DNA from: Diphasiastrum complanatum
Lineage: Eukaryota > Streptophyta > Lycopodiopsida > Lycopodiales > Lycopodiaceae
Direction of reading: 5' to 3'
Assembly: GCA_029204225.1 (NCBI GenBank)
Contig: MU832261.1
Location: 16,479 to 80,478, forward strand
DNA length: 64,000 nt
Every line of letters starts with the position of its first letter. The first letter of the stretch is position 1. This document shows, one piece after another, positions 22,693 to 34,109 of this stretch. Below the pieces are notes generated by a model. The model saw only the letters and a list, made by a program, of their open reading frames with translations, ran no database searches and was not told the DNA's origin. A program made the translations under genes and the position numbers.

Positions 22693-22993
22693 ATCTGACT
22701 TTTGTCCAACAATGTGATTCAAATTTGATATCTATCCAGTGAACTGATTGAGATCTAAGTTCTGATATAAACCGCCTCTTGCAACCTATAACAGTAGTGC
22801 GCCAATCTGTCCTGTAAACTGCAATCAAGTCTGTCTCCTATAAACAGCGCACTAGTTCAGACAATGAATAATTCATTCTAGCTCAGCGACCAACATGCAG
22901 CTGCAGCCAGCGATCCACTCCAACCTACTTCTTGCAACCCTGCAAAAGCAATCGCTCTTTCTCTCTCTCACCAAAAAGCCTGCTCTGATACCA
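22693..22993 (-). mobile_element. Leader and primer site of copia F
   Basis: The minus strand starts with tggtatcagagcaggct (22993-22977) directly after the F LTR, followed by a leader of short repeats. It stops at the atctg where gypsy D entered and continues at 7460 downward to the gag of F. Confidence 0.88.
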
Positions 22994-23301
22994 TGTCAGA
23001 ATTTGTCATACAAATTCTAGATGGAGTTTACCTAGTACTACTAGCACTCACAAATCAAGCATAGAGATTAAAGAGAACATAGATTGTAGAAGAATTAAGC
23101 AAAGCTCTAAAACACTGGAATGAAATTGTGGTGGGGCGCCAGCCTACATATATAGTTTCTCTAATCTATGTGAAAAGCCAAAAGCATAAAGCAAATAGCA
23201 AAAGACAAAAAGCTATTGCTAATATTACTACCTATATTGGGTAAAGACCCAAGATGTATTTCTAAGTAGTCAAACAAGTCCCAATCTAGTAGTTTTGCAC
23301 C

Positions 23302-23732
23302 TGTTAGAAGTAATAAATGATAATGTTAGTTTCCCATAGGTTACTTTGACCCAAAAGGTCGAGTAACCATGGGTTAGGTTTATTATTTAGACCATGTTGA
23401 GTAAGTTTTAGTTGAGTTGGACCCAATTTTGGTCCAGTAGTAATTATTCGTGGGTCCAAGTAAAGTCTAATTATGTTAAGGGACCCTATCTTGACTTTTG
23501 GGGGGTGCCCTATAATTAGTAGTGGGTCTTGGAAGGTTCTAGAACTTAGATTTTGGAAGAGTCTAGGCCCTGGGAAGGCCTATTTATATGTACTCTTTGT
23601 TCATTTGTAATTCATTCCCTTTCAAGCATCGCTACTACTTTCTCTCTCCTTGAAGGCGCCTAACCCTCTCCCTCTTCTTCTTGTATATGGAGATTGAATG
23701 TTAGAAGGATCTTGGCACTTTGATTTCCTACA
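23302..23732 (+). repeat. 5' LTR of element A
   Basis: The LTR reads tgttagaagtaataaatg to gatttcctaca, 431 bp. The preceding pentamer gcacc (23297-23301) is repeated after the 3' LTR. The primer site tggtatcagagccatgg starts at 23733. Confidence 0.95.
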
Positions 23733-24570
23733 TGGTATCAGAGCCATGGATCTTCTATGCTTGGTTTAGGGCGCCCTACCAAAAGAGATCGTCTTCACTT
23801 AGGGATCACAAAAATTCAGCACCTTTGCTGATTTTTTGGAGTGAAGATCCGTTTTTTGACTCTTTTCCGTTTTGCAGGAGGGCGCCACACATCAAAGAAG
23901 ATAACAGGATTTTGGGCGCCCAAAAATCAGGTTGTTGTTTGCTGATTTTTCAGGTTGCAGGCAGGCGCCATTAATTATCTTCTTTGGGGCTTTTTTTAGG
24001 TCGCCCACATCCGTGTAGGTTTATCCTACTTCTGTTGGTCCGCTGCTGCCCTATTTTTCAGATTTGCTCCTTTGCAGAAGGGCGCCCATCTACAAGCAAT
24101 TTCTATTCTTCTGATTTGGCTGAAAAATCAGCACCCTTGCTGATTTTACAAAGTGAAGATCTGCTCCTTTTTGCTTGTTTCCAGGTGTGGAAAAAGGCTC
24201 TAATTCTTTTGTGATGATCCGATCACATTCCGAGGCTGAAAATTGGACAGCATATTACCATTTGTAGGGTGTTGCAACAACCCTATCCGTGTGTGTATTG
24301 TTCACACTTTTGGCAAGAAAGAAAGGTTCCGAAAAAAGCTTTATTGGAGGCTAACCCGATTCTTTGCTTGCTGGTTTTTGAGTTTGTAATGCAATTTATG
24401 GCTGAAATTTTCAGCACACAAGGCTTGTAGGAGGGCGAGTTCCTACATCCATCTAATGTGTGGTTTCAACACATTCCGGTGCTGATTTGTCAGATTTGAT
24501 ACTTGCTGGTTTTTGTGTCTTTTAGGGCACATTTAGGGTTTGAAAAAGTTTATCTTCTTCGCTGGTTCTT

Positions 24571-25512
24571 ATGGCAAGAGATTTGGGAGCAATTCGTACT
24601 TGTTCAGGTGAAGATATGTTGGATGCCACCAACTATTCTTCATGGAGTTGCAAGCTGAGATTTTGCATCGACGTGATGATCAAGATTTTATCGGTAACAA
24701 GATCTATCTTATATCATTTGAGATTTTGCAAGACCTTTAAAAGTGCTTGGGAAACACTTTTAAAGATGTACCGAATAAAGGATTCATCATCATGCTTTCT
24801 CCTCTCTACTTCATCCTCTTTGAAAGTAGAAGAGCAAAGTCATGCAAAGTTTGATCATTGTCTTTCTACAAGTACAAGTTTGCATCGGAATGTTGGTATG
24901 GTAGAGCATTCTTCTTCTCTTGAGCCATTTGTTGCAAATGATGGATGCAATAGTGAAGAACTTTATGAGCAAGCTTCTCAAGATAATGTTTTGGAAAAGG
25001 CTGAAATCAAGCATTCTTTGAAGCCATTTTGTACTAATGGAGGAGGGGAAAAAATCATGTCAATTAGTACATTGGTTCAAAGTGGCGTGTTGCTGGATTA
25101 TTTGGGTGTTCAAAGTGGCAAGCTGTTGGTTTTTTTCTTGAAGATGGTGGACACCAGATTTAGCCATGGTTTATTGATCATTTTCAGCCTATGTTACATC
25201 GTGAGCATCCTATTATGCATCGGGAACGGCCTGCGGAAGGTTTTTGGACAGCAAGGTCCACATTTGGAACACTTTGGACAGCAAAGTGTTGGTGATTTTG
25301 TGGCTGTTGGACAGCCTGCTACAGCCTCTTGTTGGTTGTCCATTATTTTGCGGGATAGCAAAGCATCTTTTTACCTTGGAGGAAACACACATGCCTCACC
25401 AAAATCAGTACCTTATGCTGATTTTCATGTTTTGATGCTTACTTCTTATGATGACGGTGTTGTCTTACCTAGTGTTCGTGAGCAGATCAAAGAGTATCAT
25501 ACTCTTCTTTAA
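24571..25512 (+). CDS. Element A internal open frame with decayed copia gag N-terminus
   Basis: This uninterrupted 313-codon frame starts with an ATG at 24571. Residues about 13-32 (GEDMLDATNYSSWSCKLRFC) resemble the LDGTNYxxWK start of copia gags, and FKSAWETLLKMYRIKDSS resembles the following gag helix. After about residue 70 nothing recognisable remains: no zinc knuckle and no DSG protease motif. The rest is serine- and leucine-rich and includes a hydrophobic stretch near residues 193-215. It may be a reading frame kept open by chance or a reshaped gag. Product expression is not shown. Confidence 0.5.
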   Translation: MARDLGAIRTCSGEDMLDATNYSSWSCKLRFCIDVMIKILSVTRSILYHLRFCKTFKSAWETLLKMYRIKDSSSCFLLSTSSSLKVEEQSHAKFDHCLSTSTSLHRNVGMVEHSSSLEPFVANDGCNSEELYEQASQDNVLEKAEIKHSLKPFCTNGGGEKIMSISTLVQSGVLLDYLGVQSGKLLVFFLKMVDTRFSHGLLIIFSLCYIVSILLCIGNGLRKVFGQQGPHLEHFGQQSVGDFVAVGQPATASCWLSIILRDSKASFYLGGNTHASPKSVPYADFHVLMLTSYDDGVVLPSVREQIKEYHTLL

Positions 25513-25894
25513 GGGTTTCTTGTGGTAAGAAGACTTATGGAATCATGTGGGAACCATTGATGGATTGCAAATCCATCTTTCGGCTTGTGGCTGGTTTTTT
25601 TGGTTACCTAGTTTTCATGGAGCATGCTTGTCTTCACTCTTCAACTTGATGCTACCGCACTTCGTATTCTACATCTCTTCTACATCAGGCATGATTGGCG
25701 CTGAGATTTCGGCTACTTCGGCTACTTCAAGCTGAAGTTTTTTTTTTTTGGCAGCATTAAGATTGGACAGCAAGCTACATCTTTTCTTTTTCGGCTACAT
25801 GGAGTTTTGGGCAGCATGCAACACTTTGCATTTTTGTTGCAATTTTTTATACATCATGTCATGTTATGTTTTTTACATTATCATTTAAGGAGGG

Positions 25895-26328
25895 TGTTAG
25901 AAGTAATAAATGATAATGTTAGTTTCCCATAGGTTACTTTGACCCAAAAGGTCGAGACTTGTGTAACCATGGATTAGGTTTATTATTAAGACCATGTTAA
26001 GTCAGTTTTAGTTAAGTTGAACCCAATTTTGGTCCAGTAGTAATTCGTGGGTCCAAGTAAAGTCTAATTATGTTAAGGGACCCTATCTTGACTTTTGGGG
26101 GTGCCCTATAATTAGTAGTGGGTCTTGGAAGGTTCTATAACTTAGATTTTGGAAGAGTCTAGGCCCTTGGAAGGCCTATTTATATGTACTCTTTGTTCAT
26201 TTGTAATTCATTCCCTTTCAAGCATTGCTACTACTTTCTCTCTCCTTGAGGGCGCGTAACCCTCTCCCTCTTCTTCTTGTATATGGAGATTGAATGTTAG
26301 AAGGATCTTGGCACTTTGATTTCCTACA
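25895..26328 (+). repeat. 3' LTR of element A
   Basis: It starts tgttagaagtaataaatg at 25895 after the purine tract and ends gatttcctaca at 26328, followed by the duplicated gcacc (26329-26333). Confidence 0.95.
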
Positions 26329-26452
26329 GCACCCACCTACATGCATGAGTAATAAAAAATGACTTACTATAAATAGTAATGGCCCCTATAATAGCACGCA
26401 GGCATGGCCAATCTTACACTAAGAGGCATCAAATAAACATTAATTCCTAACA

Positions 26453-26697
26453 CCCCCTTCATTCGAATGAGGTTGTGGGAAACAACAATGCTCAAACACA
26501 GAATTACTAGCAAAGGAAAGATCAATACTAGAAATGCTAGAGTTACTTGGCACCTTAAAAGAAGCCCCTTTAGCTTGCGTCCTTTTCTTCGAGCATTCCT
26601 TTGCCACATGACCTAGTTCCATGCAATTGAAGCATAGATTGTCGCTTCTGGCTTTAGCAAAGGTCTCCTGGTCCGTAGTAGATCTATTCTTTGACAT
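26453..26697 (-). pseudogene. Gypsy gag fragment (zinc knuckle region)
   Basis: The minus strand reads TDQETFAKARSDNLCFNCME then LGHVAKEC and SSISSIDLSFASNSVFEHCC, closely matching the gag of gypsy D at 15890-16160. It ends exactly where the LTR of copia F begins, so copia F inserted into this second copy of the D family. On the right, similarity to gag ends near 26700. Confidence 0.88.
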
Positions 26698-27179
26698 ACT
26701 AGGACCTGGAGGTGTCTTCTTTCTTAAGTCTCTTGAAATTCACAGGGACAAAGAAAAGAGGACAACCGCTAAGAAGGCAACAATTTTTAAGGGAAAATCT
26801 AAGTTGGATTTGAGGGAGAATGGGAAAATATGCAAATACCAACTTAGAGGCCAACTTGGAGGCCAAAGTAAAAGTTTGGCCAAAAGTCAAAGTGCGGCCT
26901 CACGTGTGTAGAACCAGCAAGGGAGGGCCGAGTTGGGTTTCAAACAATATTTTATTGTTTATTTTACATAAATTGCAAATCATTACTTAATTTTCAAGTA
27001 AATAGATCTAGACCATTGTTGTGGTGGATGGCTATAATTCAAGATGCAACCCTGAATTCTAGACCTTTCTATTTGCAGCCTATTGTGCCTATAAATAGGT
27101 TGAAGCTTATTCATTATGTATCTTTCATTTTTAGTGATGAATTGGAGAGAAGAGAGTCACACAATTTGGCATACATTGT

Positions 27180-27186
<7 letters not shown>

Positions 27187-27262
<76 letters not shown>
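27187..27262. repeat. (CT)n(CA)n compound microsatellite
   Basis: About 29 CT units are followed by about 8 CA units without interruption. Confidence 0.98.
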
Positions 27263-28935
27263 TCATCCTTGCAAAGTTTACAGCCCCGCGCGTGTACCTT
27301 GATGCCATACTCCATCGAGGCAGTGAGTTTCACACTTCTGAGCAAAGATAAATGCAGGCGGCTCTCATTTCATCCCAGCGCCTACATAGCCAAGGCTATC
27401 AGTTGGGTTGGTTCTTCTCGCCTCCTTGACACACTTGGCATCTCCATCATTGCCCTTCCCTCGGGTACTCATGATTTTATCAGACGGGTCCTACAAAGCC
27501 TATCTTGATCAAGCCTAGTATGGTCAATTGAGGGTCGAACCCGACTTCTATCGGCTTCACTTTTTAGAGACAAATGCATCAGGGATCCCACTTTTACGAT
27601 ACTACCTGTGTTCTGGGTTATCACATGAGTTGTATTTAGCTGAGACTATGATTCTTTCCCGGGCAGAATGTCATCTGCCCAGCTCATTCCATTGCGTAAT
27701 GCATACTTGCTGCTTCTTCACATGACCATTATGCAGTAGAATCTGTATTTGAAAAACATAATCAACGTTTTCGAAGCTGAGCTTTTTTTACAGGACCACT
27801 ATAAAGCAGAATTCGCATCTGAAAAACATAATTAATGTTGAGGACAGTGGGTTGCCCATTCTGCTTTTTAAGCAGTCTAAAAATGGGCAGAAAATGCAGC
27901 AACTATGCATTACATCTACATAACCTTAACCATTGAAACAAACTTTTACAGTCAGCTAGAGTTGGAAGGCCACAAAAATAAGTGAGCAGCTCATGAAAGA
28001 AGACATCAGACAAATTCAGCACCAGACAGAGAAGTGACAAAGATAATGTCCAATCATTTTAACCTAATAATAGATAGTGCCTCGAATTATAGATCTCCAA
28101 AATGGTGCAATTGTGACAAGAATCTCAGACCAAAGCCGGTGTGAATGGGTAGCCAACTAGAATTTCAGCCCCCCAGCAGCCTCGACAAAGTCTGTCTCTG
28201 GCCTTACTTCCTAACAGCTTTGTTCTCAATACACTGTTGCATCTAATTGGAACGAACATAATTTACAGCAGACCTACGATGTCTATGAGGCTAGAAGCTC
28301 ATTATAATCTCAACGGTAACAGCAAGAATAACAGCCAGAAATTCAATGTTTTTGAGGTTGTGATGATGAAGGAATTAGACATGAACTTAGTTGCAAATGA
28401 TGCAACAGTGGAGAACGGCTTTTATTCATGATCAGCATTAGATTGCAAACAAATTCATCACAGGCACACCAAGTCTGAGCCCCTAAAACAGAAAAACCCC
28501 TTCCATAAAGAACATCAATCCAGGGTAAACAAAAACAGAATTGTGTCTGTGACAACTGCTTTCATTGCACTAGCACCTATGTTTTAACAAAATCTATGAA
28601 AATTGAAGCAGCAGTTTTGCAAAATTGAAGGGAATTGGAGCATCAGCTGCACCAGAAGACCCGCTTTGCGATGACTGCGTCATCCCCATCACACACCTCC
28701 GATGCCCAAGGCGGCAGCAGCAGCAGTCAGACACCAAAGACTCTGCAACGGGGAGCAGCCAATTTCCTTTCCTTCTTCTTGGGTATGACAGAGAGCTCCT
28801 GTGCCTTGATCCCCCTGCTGCTGCTGCTGCTGCTAGGTTGGCAAAGGCTGGCAAAGATAAGAACGTGGAAGAAGAAGAAGAAGAAGAGGACGAGGCACAG
28901 AAATAGAGAATGAAATATGACGAAGAAGCCATAGA

Positions 28936-28956
28936 AAGAAAGAAAGAAAAGAAAAG

Positions 28957-28994
<38 letters not shown>
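28936..28994. repeat. (GAAA)n-(GA)n microsatellite
   Basis: AAAG/AAAAG units pass into about 16 GA units. Confidence 0.95.
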
Positions 28995-28997
<3 letters not shown>

Positions 28998-29529
28998 GTA
29001 AAGTATTTGTTTATTAGAGAAATGATGGAGATAATAAATTTTGGCCTATGCTAGGTATTCTCAATGGAGATGGAGGATGCTAGCACCCTCAGCAACTAGA
29101 GAGGCAAGGGTTGCTATAGTATGTAGCCCGCAGTTGAAAGGCGAATACCATAAGTAGCACTTGCAGATAATAACCATCAAATCAATTTCTCTGTCTACTA
29201 TTACCGTGAAATTCACTAGCAACCTTGTATATCTAACAAAACATTTAATCATTTACGTAGAGTCATGCTATGATTTGAAACCTTGGCTGTTCTTAGCCAA
29301 TCGGGTGATGCCATGTGCCCAATATTACTCCTCACAATTGCTACACCTATGGTCCTAGGACCATTTGGGGTAGTACCTTATAGGCACCTCTAGATGTGTG
29401 CTAAGGTTTGGCCTCGGTACCCTAGAGACACATGTTCTCACATGTGAGTCATTTGCCCCAAGCCTAATAAAAAGGCTTTAACTTGATTGCCACAAGGCAC
29501 ACGTTGTTCTTTAATGCCACGAGTGAGTT

Positions 29530-30740
29530 TTGCCCTTTGCAGAGCGTGAGAGGCTTCTATTGGCCAGATATGTGGGCAGACGTTGAATCTTATGTGCAAA
29601 CATGTCCTACATGTCAACAAGTGAAGGTGGAACCGCTAGCCCCAGCAGGACTACTCCAGCCATTACCAGTACCAGCATACCCTTGGGACTCAGTGAGCAT
29701 GGATTTTATTGTTCAACTACCATGTTGCCAGGGTTTCGACTCGATTTATGTGATGGTTGACCGTTTTTCAAAACAAGCTCACCTTGTACCAACTAAGAGT
29801 TCAGTGACAACCGAAGAAGTGGCAAGGTTATTTTTCAAATGTGTCTTCAAATACCATGGCCTGTCTAGAACGATTATTTCTGATCGAGACACCAAGTTCG
29901 TAGGAAAGTTTTGGACTTGTCTTTTTCACCTCGTGGGAACTGGACTAAATTTTAGCACTGCTTATCACCCTCAAACAGATGGGCAGACTGAGCGAGTCAA
30001 TCGACAGATTGAACAATATTTACGAAATTATGTCGCTTGGGACTAATCCGATTGGGTCAGCTACTTGGATATCCTCGAGTTCGCGCATAACAACCAAGTG
30101 AACAGATCTACTGGAAAGGCACCCTTCGAGATAAGCAATGGTCGGTTACCAATTGTTTCGAGCTCTTTTCTTACAGGCGTGCAAGAAACTCCGGTACCCA
30201 CTGTGGAGGAATTCATCAATGAGTGGCACACAAAGCTTACAGAGGTGAAGGCATTCTTGGAGCAATCACAACGAAGCATGGCAGCTGATGTGAACCCACA
30301 TCGACGAGAACTGAAATTTAAGGAAGGAGATCAAGTTTGGCTGAACACAAAAAATATCGCGTTGCCAAAAGGCTTATCTCATAAGTTTGTTCGACCTTGT
30401 GTTGGGCCATATTATGTCACAAAGAAGATCAACCCAGTGGCTTATCGATTGGCGCTGCCATCCAGCTTGGATATCCACAATGTGTTTCACATCTCATTAC
30501 TCAAGTGGTACAAACCGGATGAGCGATTTGATCGACAATACGAACTCCGTCACCCACCAACGACACTTGAGGATACAAAGAGACAACTTGTACCAGAACA
30601 AATATTGGCACATAGAAAGTGAATTGGTGTTCAACGCGAATATCTAGTGAAAAGGCTACGAGCTCCACTCGTTGAGGCTTCTTGGGAGTACGAAGACAAA
30701 CTTAAGGCAGGAGCCCTGGAAGTGCTGCAAGATTACCTGC
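29530..30740 (+). pseudogene. Gypsy integrase and chromodomain (element H)
   Basis: The reading begins inside the integrase zinc finger: VRGFYWPDMWADVESYVQ with CPTCQQ. The core has SMDFIVQLP, MVDRFSKQAHLVP, IISDRDTKFVGKFW and YHPQTDGQTERVNRQ. One stop at 30044-30046 separates it from LEFAHNNQVNRSTGKAPFE, LKFKEGDQVWLNTKNI, VGPYYVTKKI and NVFHISLLKWYKP. A stop after ILAHRK (30620-30622) precedes the chromodomain-like REYLVKRLRAP and VEASWEYED. RT, RNase H and gag are absent upstream. It is a 5'-truncated chromovirus-like copy with its 3' LTR following at 31054. Confidence 0.93.
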
Positions 30741-31053
30741 AAAAAACTCACCGCAACAACCATTTTTCCAGATTGGCACACAATGCACTACCTGGTGGCA
30801 TGTCTCATGTATGAACACTCACGACCACTCTGAAGTTCAAGGAACTTCCAGGTATCTTTCTTAGTTTGTCAATAAATCACTTGCAGCTTTACTCAGATTT
30901 TACGTAAGTGAACTTGATCTACACTTTTCCTATGCTACTGCCAATGTATCTTTAATCTAAAGTTGTTACGGCCGGTGAATTAAGCCCATGCCATGCGTTC
31001 TAGGTCTAGTTTGGCCCTGATGAGGACATCAGCTTTTTTAAACGAGGGGAGGA

Positions 31054-31973
31054 TGTTGTAAAGCTGACTTTGGTACACCAAGGTGCCTTGTAAGACTCTA
31101 AGGGGTGACACTCCCTAAAGGTCCTAGAGCAAGTTAGGAAGTCAAGGACTGAGCCTCCGACCTGTGGTGAGCCAGTCAAGTAGTCACAAGTCATGAGCTA
31201 GCTCTGGAGCTCGAGTCATGGCCTAGTCAGGAAGCAAGTTGATTCTGCCGCCGAGACGGCTTCCGGGACCCATGTTCGGGAGCCAGATTGATTCTGCCAG
31301 GCTTGCCAGGCTTAATCAGCAAAATAAAAACTAAGTCCTAAAAAGCGTGCTTTACCAGAAACCACTATGTTCCAAACCAGAGGGGGTGCGCCGAATCACA
31401 GCAGAACTATAGGGGGAGTCCGGCAGACAGAAACTTGGGCAGCTCAACCAACGCCAGGAATCCAGTCACCAGGTCTCAACTCCCTCTACCAGCACGAGCC
31501 AGGCATAATGCCCAGCACGTGGTGGTGGCCCCAAGACCGATCAGTCTATGTATGAATGTAACCTCTTCCAAATTTAATAAAGTTGATCCTTGGGGATGAT
31601 TACCATTTCGGTTTCGCCTCCGAGACTGGTCCAAGTGGAAGGACCCTTACTACAACCTTTTTGCGTCGTCGGCGCCTAAGAGTCCACGTCACCGATGTGT
31701 GGCTTGCCGCTATGCCATTTGGTCAGTTTGGCGACCACTATGCCTTGAGTTTCATGTGTGGCTTGTCTTTGCCTTTGGTTAGCTTTTGGGGACGGATTCT
31801 GAGTTGGCTTTTGGGTTGGTTGGGATTCCAGTTTTCTTAAGTCTGAATGGTTAAGCTTGTTACGTTTCTAAGTTGGCTTTTACGTAAGTGCATGATCGAT
31901 GAATGCTAGACTTAAGCGCATGTTGGGGAAACCGCTCAAGTCCCAGCGCCCTTTGAGTCGCCGGCGCAACACA
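31054..31973 (+). repeat. Probable 3' LTR of gypsy H
   Basis: A purine tract aaacgaggggagga is followed by tgttgtaaagctgac, the expected start of a 3' LTR. The end is placed at ggcgcaacaca (about 31973) because it gives a TG...CA pair and follows a polyadenylation-like aataaag near 31578. No second copy is available in the window to prove the right boundary. Confidence 0.55.
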
Positions 31974-33334
31974 TCCCACAAAATTTCTATGGCAAAAAGG
32001 AAAGAGCTTACTGAAGTGAGACATCTACATTGTGCCCTTCAAAATATGTGGCCTTGGAATAAATAACCTAACCAATGAAAATCATCTAGAGTAATTGTCA
32101 AACTCCATCTCCTTGGCCCCCTGAAGAACCCTCCTCTTGGAACTTCATGTCCTCCTCGGCCTCTTGCCCTTACAAATCAAGGCTAGCTACCACTCGTTAG
32201 TCTTTGTCTTTATTATATCCTTTCAAATTCAAAAGATTCCCTACACTCCTATATCTCCTTCACAAAAGTGATCGGAAATGTTCCTTGAACATCTCTTCTA
32301 ATGAAAGTATATGTTAAGAATTATCCATTTCCTAGGAAAGAACCTTCCCAACCAATTCTTTTTTGATCAAGCATTACACTCCCTCACTACTAGACAAACC
32401 TTACCAATCTAGTTTTGGCGAACTTTACCCCAGTCTCCTCACCCATCAACTTTGACACTTGGAAGCCCCCAAAGTCCATGCCATCCTCTCCTAGAAATAT
32501 CTTTCTATTGACACTTTTACATCCCATTCCCTCAATGGCAAAGGGTCCCACAAAGACACTACATCCACCTAGAAAAAAACACTCAAAACCATATTGAAAA
32601 TAATGGCCGTTTGTCACATTTTAAAATAGATACTCTGTAACATGCCATGTCCAAAAAAAAACAATTTTTTAGTTTGTGTCAAGTAGCCCAAGTATGCCCT
32701 AGCAATATTGACCATGTCCTGAATTAAATTTATAATAAAATGAACATCATTCAAGTTGATCAATTAAGCCAAACCACAATGTTTTGTCCTCATTTGGCCT
32801 TGCAAGTTTATGATCATCATTCAATGAGCTCCTAGCTACAAACACACAACTAAGGCACTTTGCCATGCATGTTGCCACACACATGAGACGAGGACCAAAT
32901 CTGGCTCATTGGCCCTTGTGTGACAGTTTTCATGGCAATCGTGTGGCAATGCCCGTGACATTGGATGCATGGCAGTGCCACACCACCAAAATTTCCATCG
33001 CTGACCAACTCCTCGACAAGGCTTTTTGGTGGAGGAAAAAAAATTAAATTTAAATTGGGGTAGTTGTGCCATGCGTGACTGAAAATTTGCCACACATGGC
33101 AAATTTTTACAAAGCATTTTGCCATGCATGGCAAATATCTAGTGATTAATTTTTGCAAAAAAATTATTAGAGAAATTCTGAATCCAAAAAAGACCCTTTA
33201 AAAAATGCCACGTAGATTGACAAAGTTTATTAATATAAATTACAAAAATAAATTCATTTTCTGCCTAGATTCTTTTTCATTTTTGCCCGCACTATTTTTG
33301 ATGCTTAACCATTCTATGTACATAACCATTTGTA

Positions 33335-33690
33335 GTTCATTAAAATAGCATAACCTTTTAACCGTAGCTTCGATTGAGATGAAAATTATATCGTTGAAAG
33401 GCGCTCAACGATAGCTTTCCAACGGTATCCTACATGCCTACTTTTGAGCTACCATTCCCAAGTTATGGTCGGTCAAATTTTCAACAAAAAAAAATCCAAA
33501 TATCGCTCTTGTGCAAAGAGCGATATTTGGACTTTTTTTTTTGTTAAAACTTTGACCGGCCATAACTTTTGAACGATAGCTCGGAAGTAGGCATCTAGGG
33601 TACCGTTGGAAAGCTATCGTTGAGCACTTCTAAATGGTATAATTCTCGTCTCAATCGGCTATGGCTAAGAAGTTATGCTATTTTTAATGA
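33335..33690. repeat. Imperfect inverted repeat, foldback or MITE-like hairpin
   Basis: The left arm (about 33337-33512: ttaaaatagcataac, gatagctttccaacggta, atggtcggtcaaa, aatatcgctctt) is answered in reverse complement by the right arm (about 33518-33690: aagagcgatatt, tttgaccggccat, taccgttggaaagctatc, gttatgctatttttaa). The arms are about 170 bp each with a loop of only a few bases (gtgc). A further pair, gaatccaaaaaagacccttt near 33180 and aaagggtcttttttggatta near 33885, may extend the structure to about 730 bp. Confidence 0.9.
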
Positions 33691-34061
33691 TAATTGCTTA
33701 TTATACTATGAATATGTGTCATGCTTGCGGGCTGCCCCCGACGCCAAATTATAGCATTATTAAGATAGCTTCTTCTTCTTTTTTCAATTCTAATGAGCTA
33801 CGTTACATAGATTTCAAATTTGAGTGTTTTGATTTGTCCATGTGTAAGCAAACTTTGAGAAAAAATATAAAAAGTATTTTTACAAAGGGTCTTTTTTGGA
33901 TTAAGAACTCCTCTAATGTTGGGCGTGGCAATGCCACACATGGCACTACCACGCAAGAGTTTTTTATCCAAAAAAAAAAAATGACGCACAAAATAAAAAT
34001 TGGGTTCTCCCAACTCATTTTTGGGGTCAATTACTGCAAATCTTATCTATTAAAAGAGATA

Positions 34062-34071
<10 letters not shown>

Positions 34072-34104
<33 letters not shown>
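34072..34104. repeat. (AT)n microsatellite
   Basis: An uninterrupted run of AT units. Confidence 0.95.

Positions 34105-34109
<5 letters not shown>

Larger units (their letters stand above)
23302..26328 (+). mobile_element. Element A, non-autonomous LTR retrotransposon with gag remnant
   Basis: The element is 3,027 bp with LTRs of 431 and 434 bp, TG...CA ends, a perfect 5-bp target-site duplication gcacc, a primer site at 23733 and the purine tract aaggaggg before the 3' LTR. The interior has no protease, integrase or RT motif. Its LTR family is shared with the pol-bearing copia remnant at 3190-3957. LTR differences include an 8-base gap (acttgtgt, present in the 3' copy only) and about a dozen substitutions. 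It inserted into the LTR of copia F. Confidence 0.95.
22994..26452 (-). repeat. 5' LTR of copia F, split by element A
   Basis: The minus strand LTR starts tgttaggaattaatg at 26452, runs to 26329, is interrupted by element A, and resumes at 23301 to end tctgaca at 22994. Without the insert it is about 430 bp. The block ttggccatgcctgcgtgctattatagg and the block aaagcaaatagcaaaagac (as read on +) are shared with the LTRs of element B, while the last 150 bases differ. F and B are thus related subfamilies. Confidence 0.9.
26700..29480. other. No gene recognised; microsatellites and scattered short frames
   Basis: Nothing in this stretch gives a convincing protein. It contains a (CT)n(CA)n microsatellite at 27187-27262, trinucleotide runs (GCT)n near 28815-28840 and (GAA)n near 28868-28890, and a GAAA/GA run at 28936-28994. 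The 112-codon minus-strand frame at 28594-28932 is built largely from the trinucleotide runs (poly-Ser and poly-Ala). It could be a first exon with a plastid-type leader, but nothing confirms it. Confidence 0.5.

Noticed and set aside
27016-27351. 111-codon + frame and 64-codon minus frame
   Set aside because: Both are kept open by the (CT)n(CA)n microsatellite; no domain and low complexity.
31583-31840. 85-codon frame as a small gene
   Set aside because: It lies inside the probable LTR of gypsy H and has no recognised feature.
32390-32617. 75-codon minus frame as a retroelement protease
   Set aside because: No DTG/DSG site or other retropepsin motif could be found on reading the frame.
33335-33690. 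MicroRNA precursor
   Set aside because: The hairpin is much longer and more evenly paired than a typical plant miRNA precursor and there is no evidence of processing; reported only as an inverted repeat.
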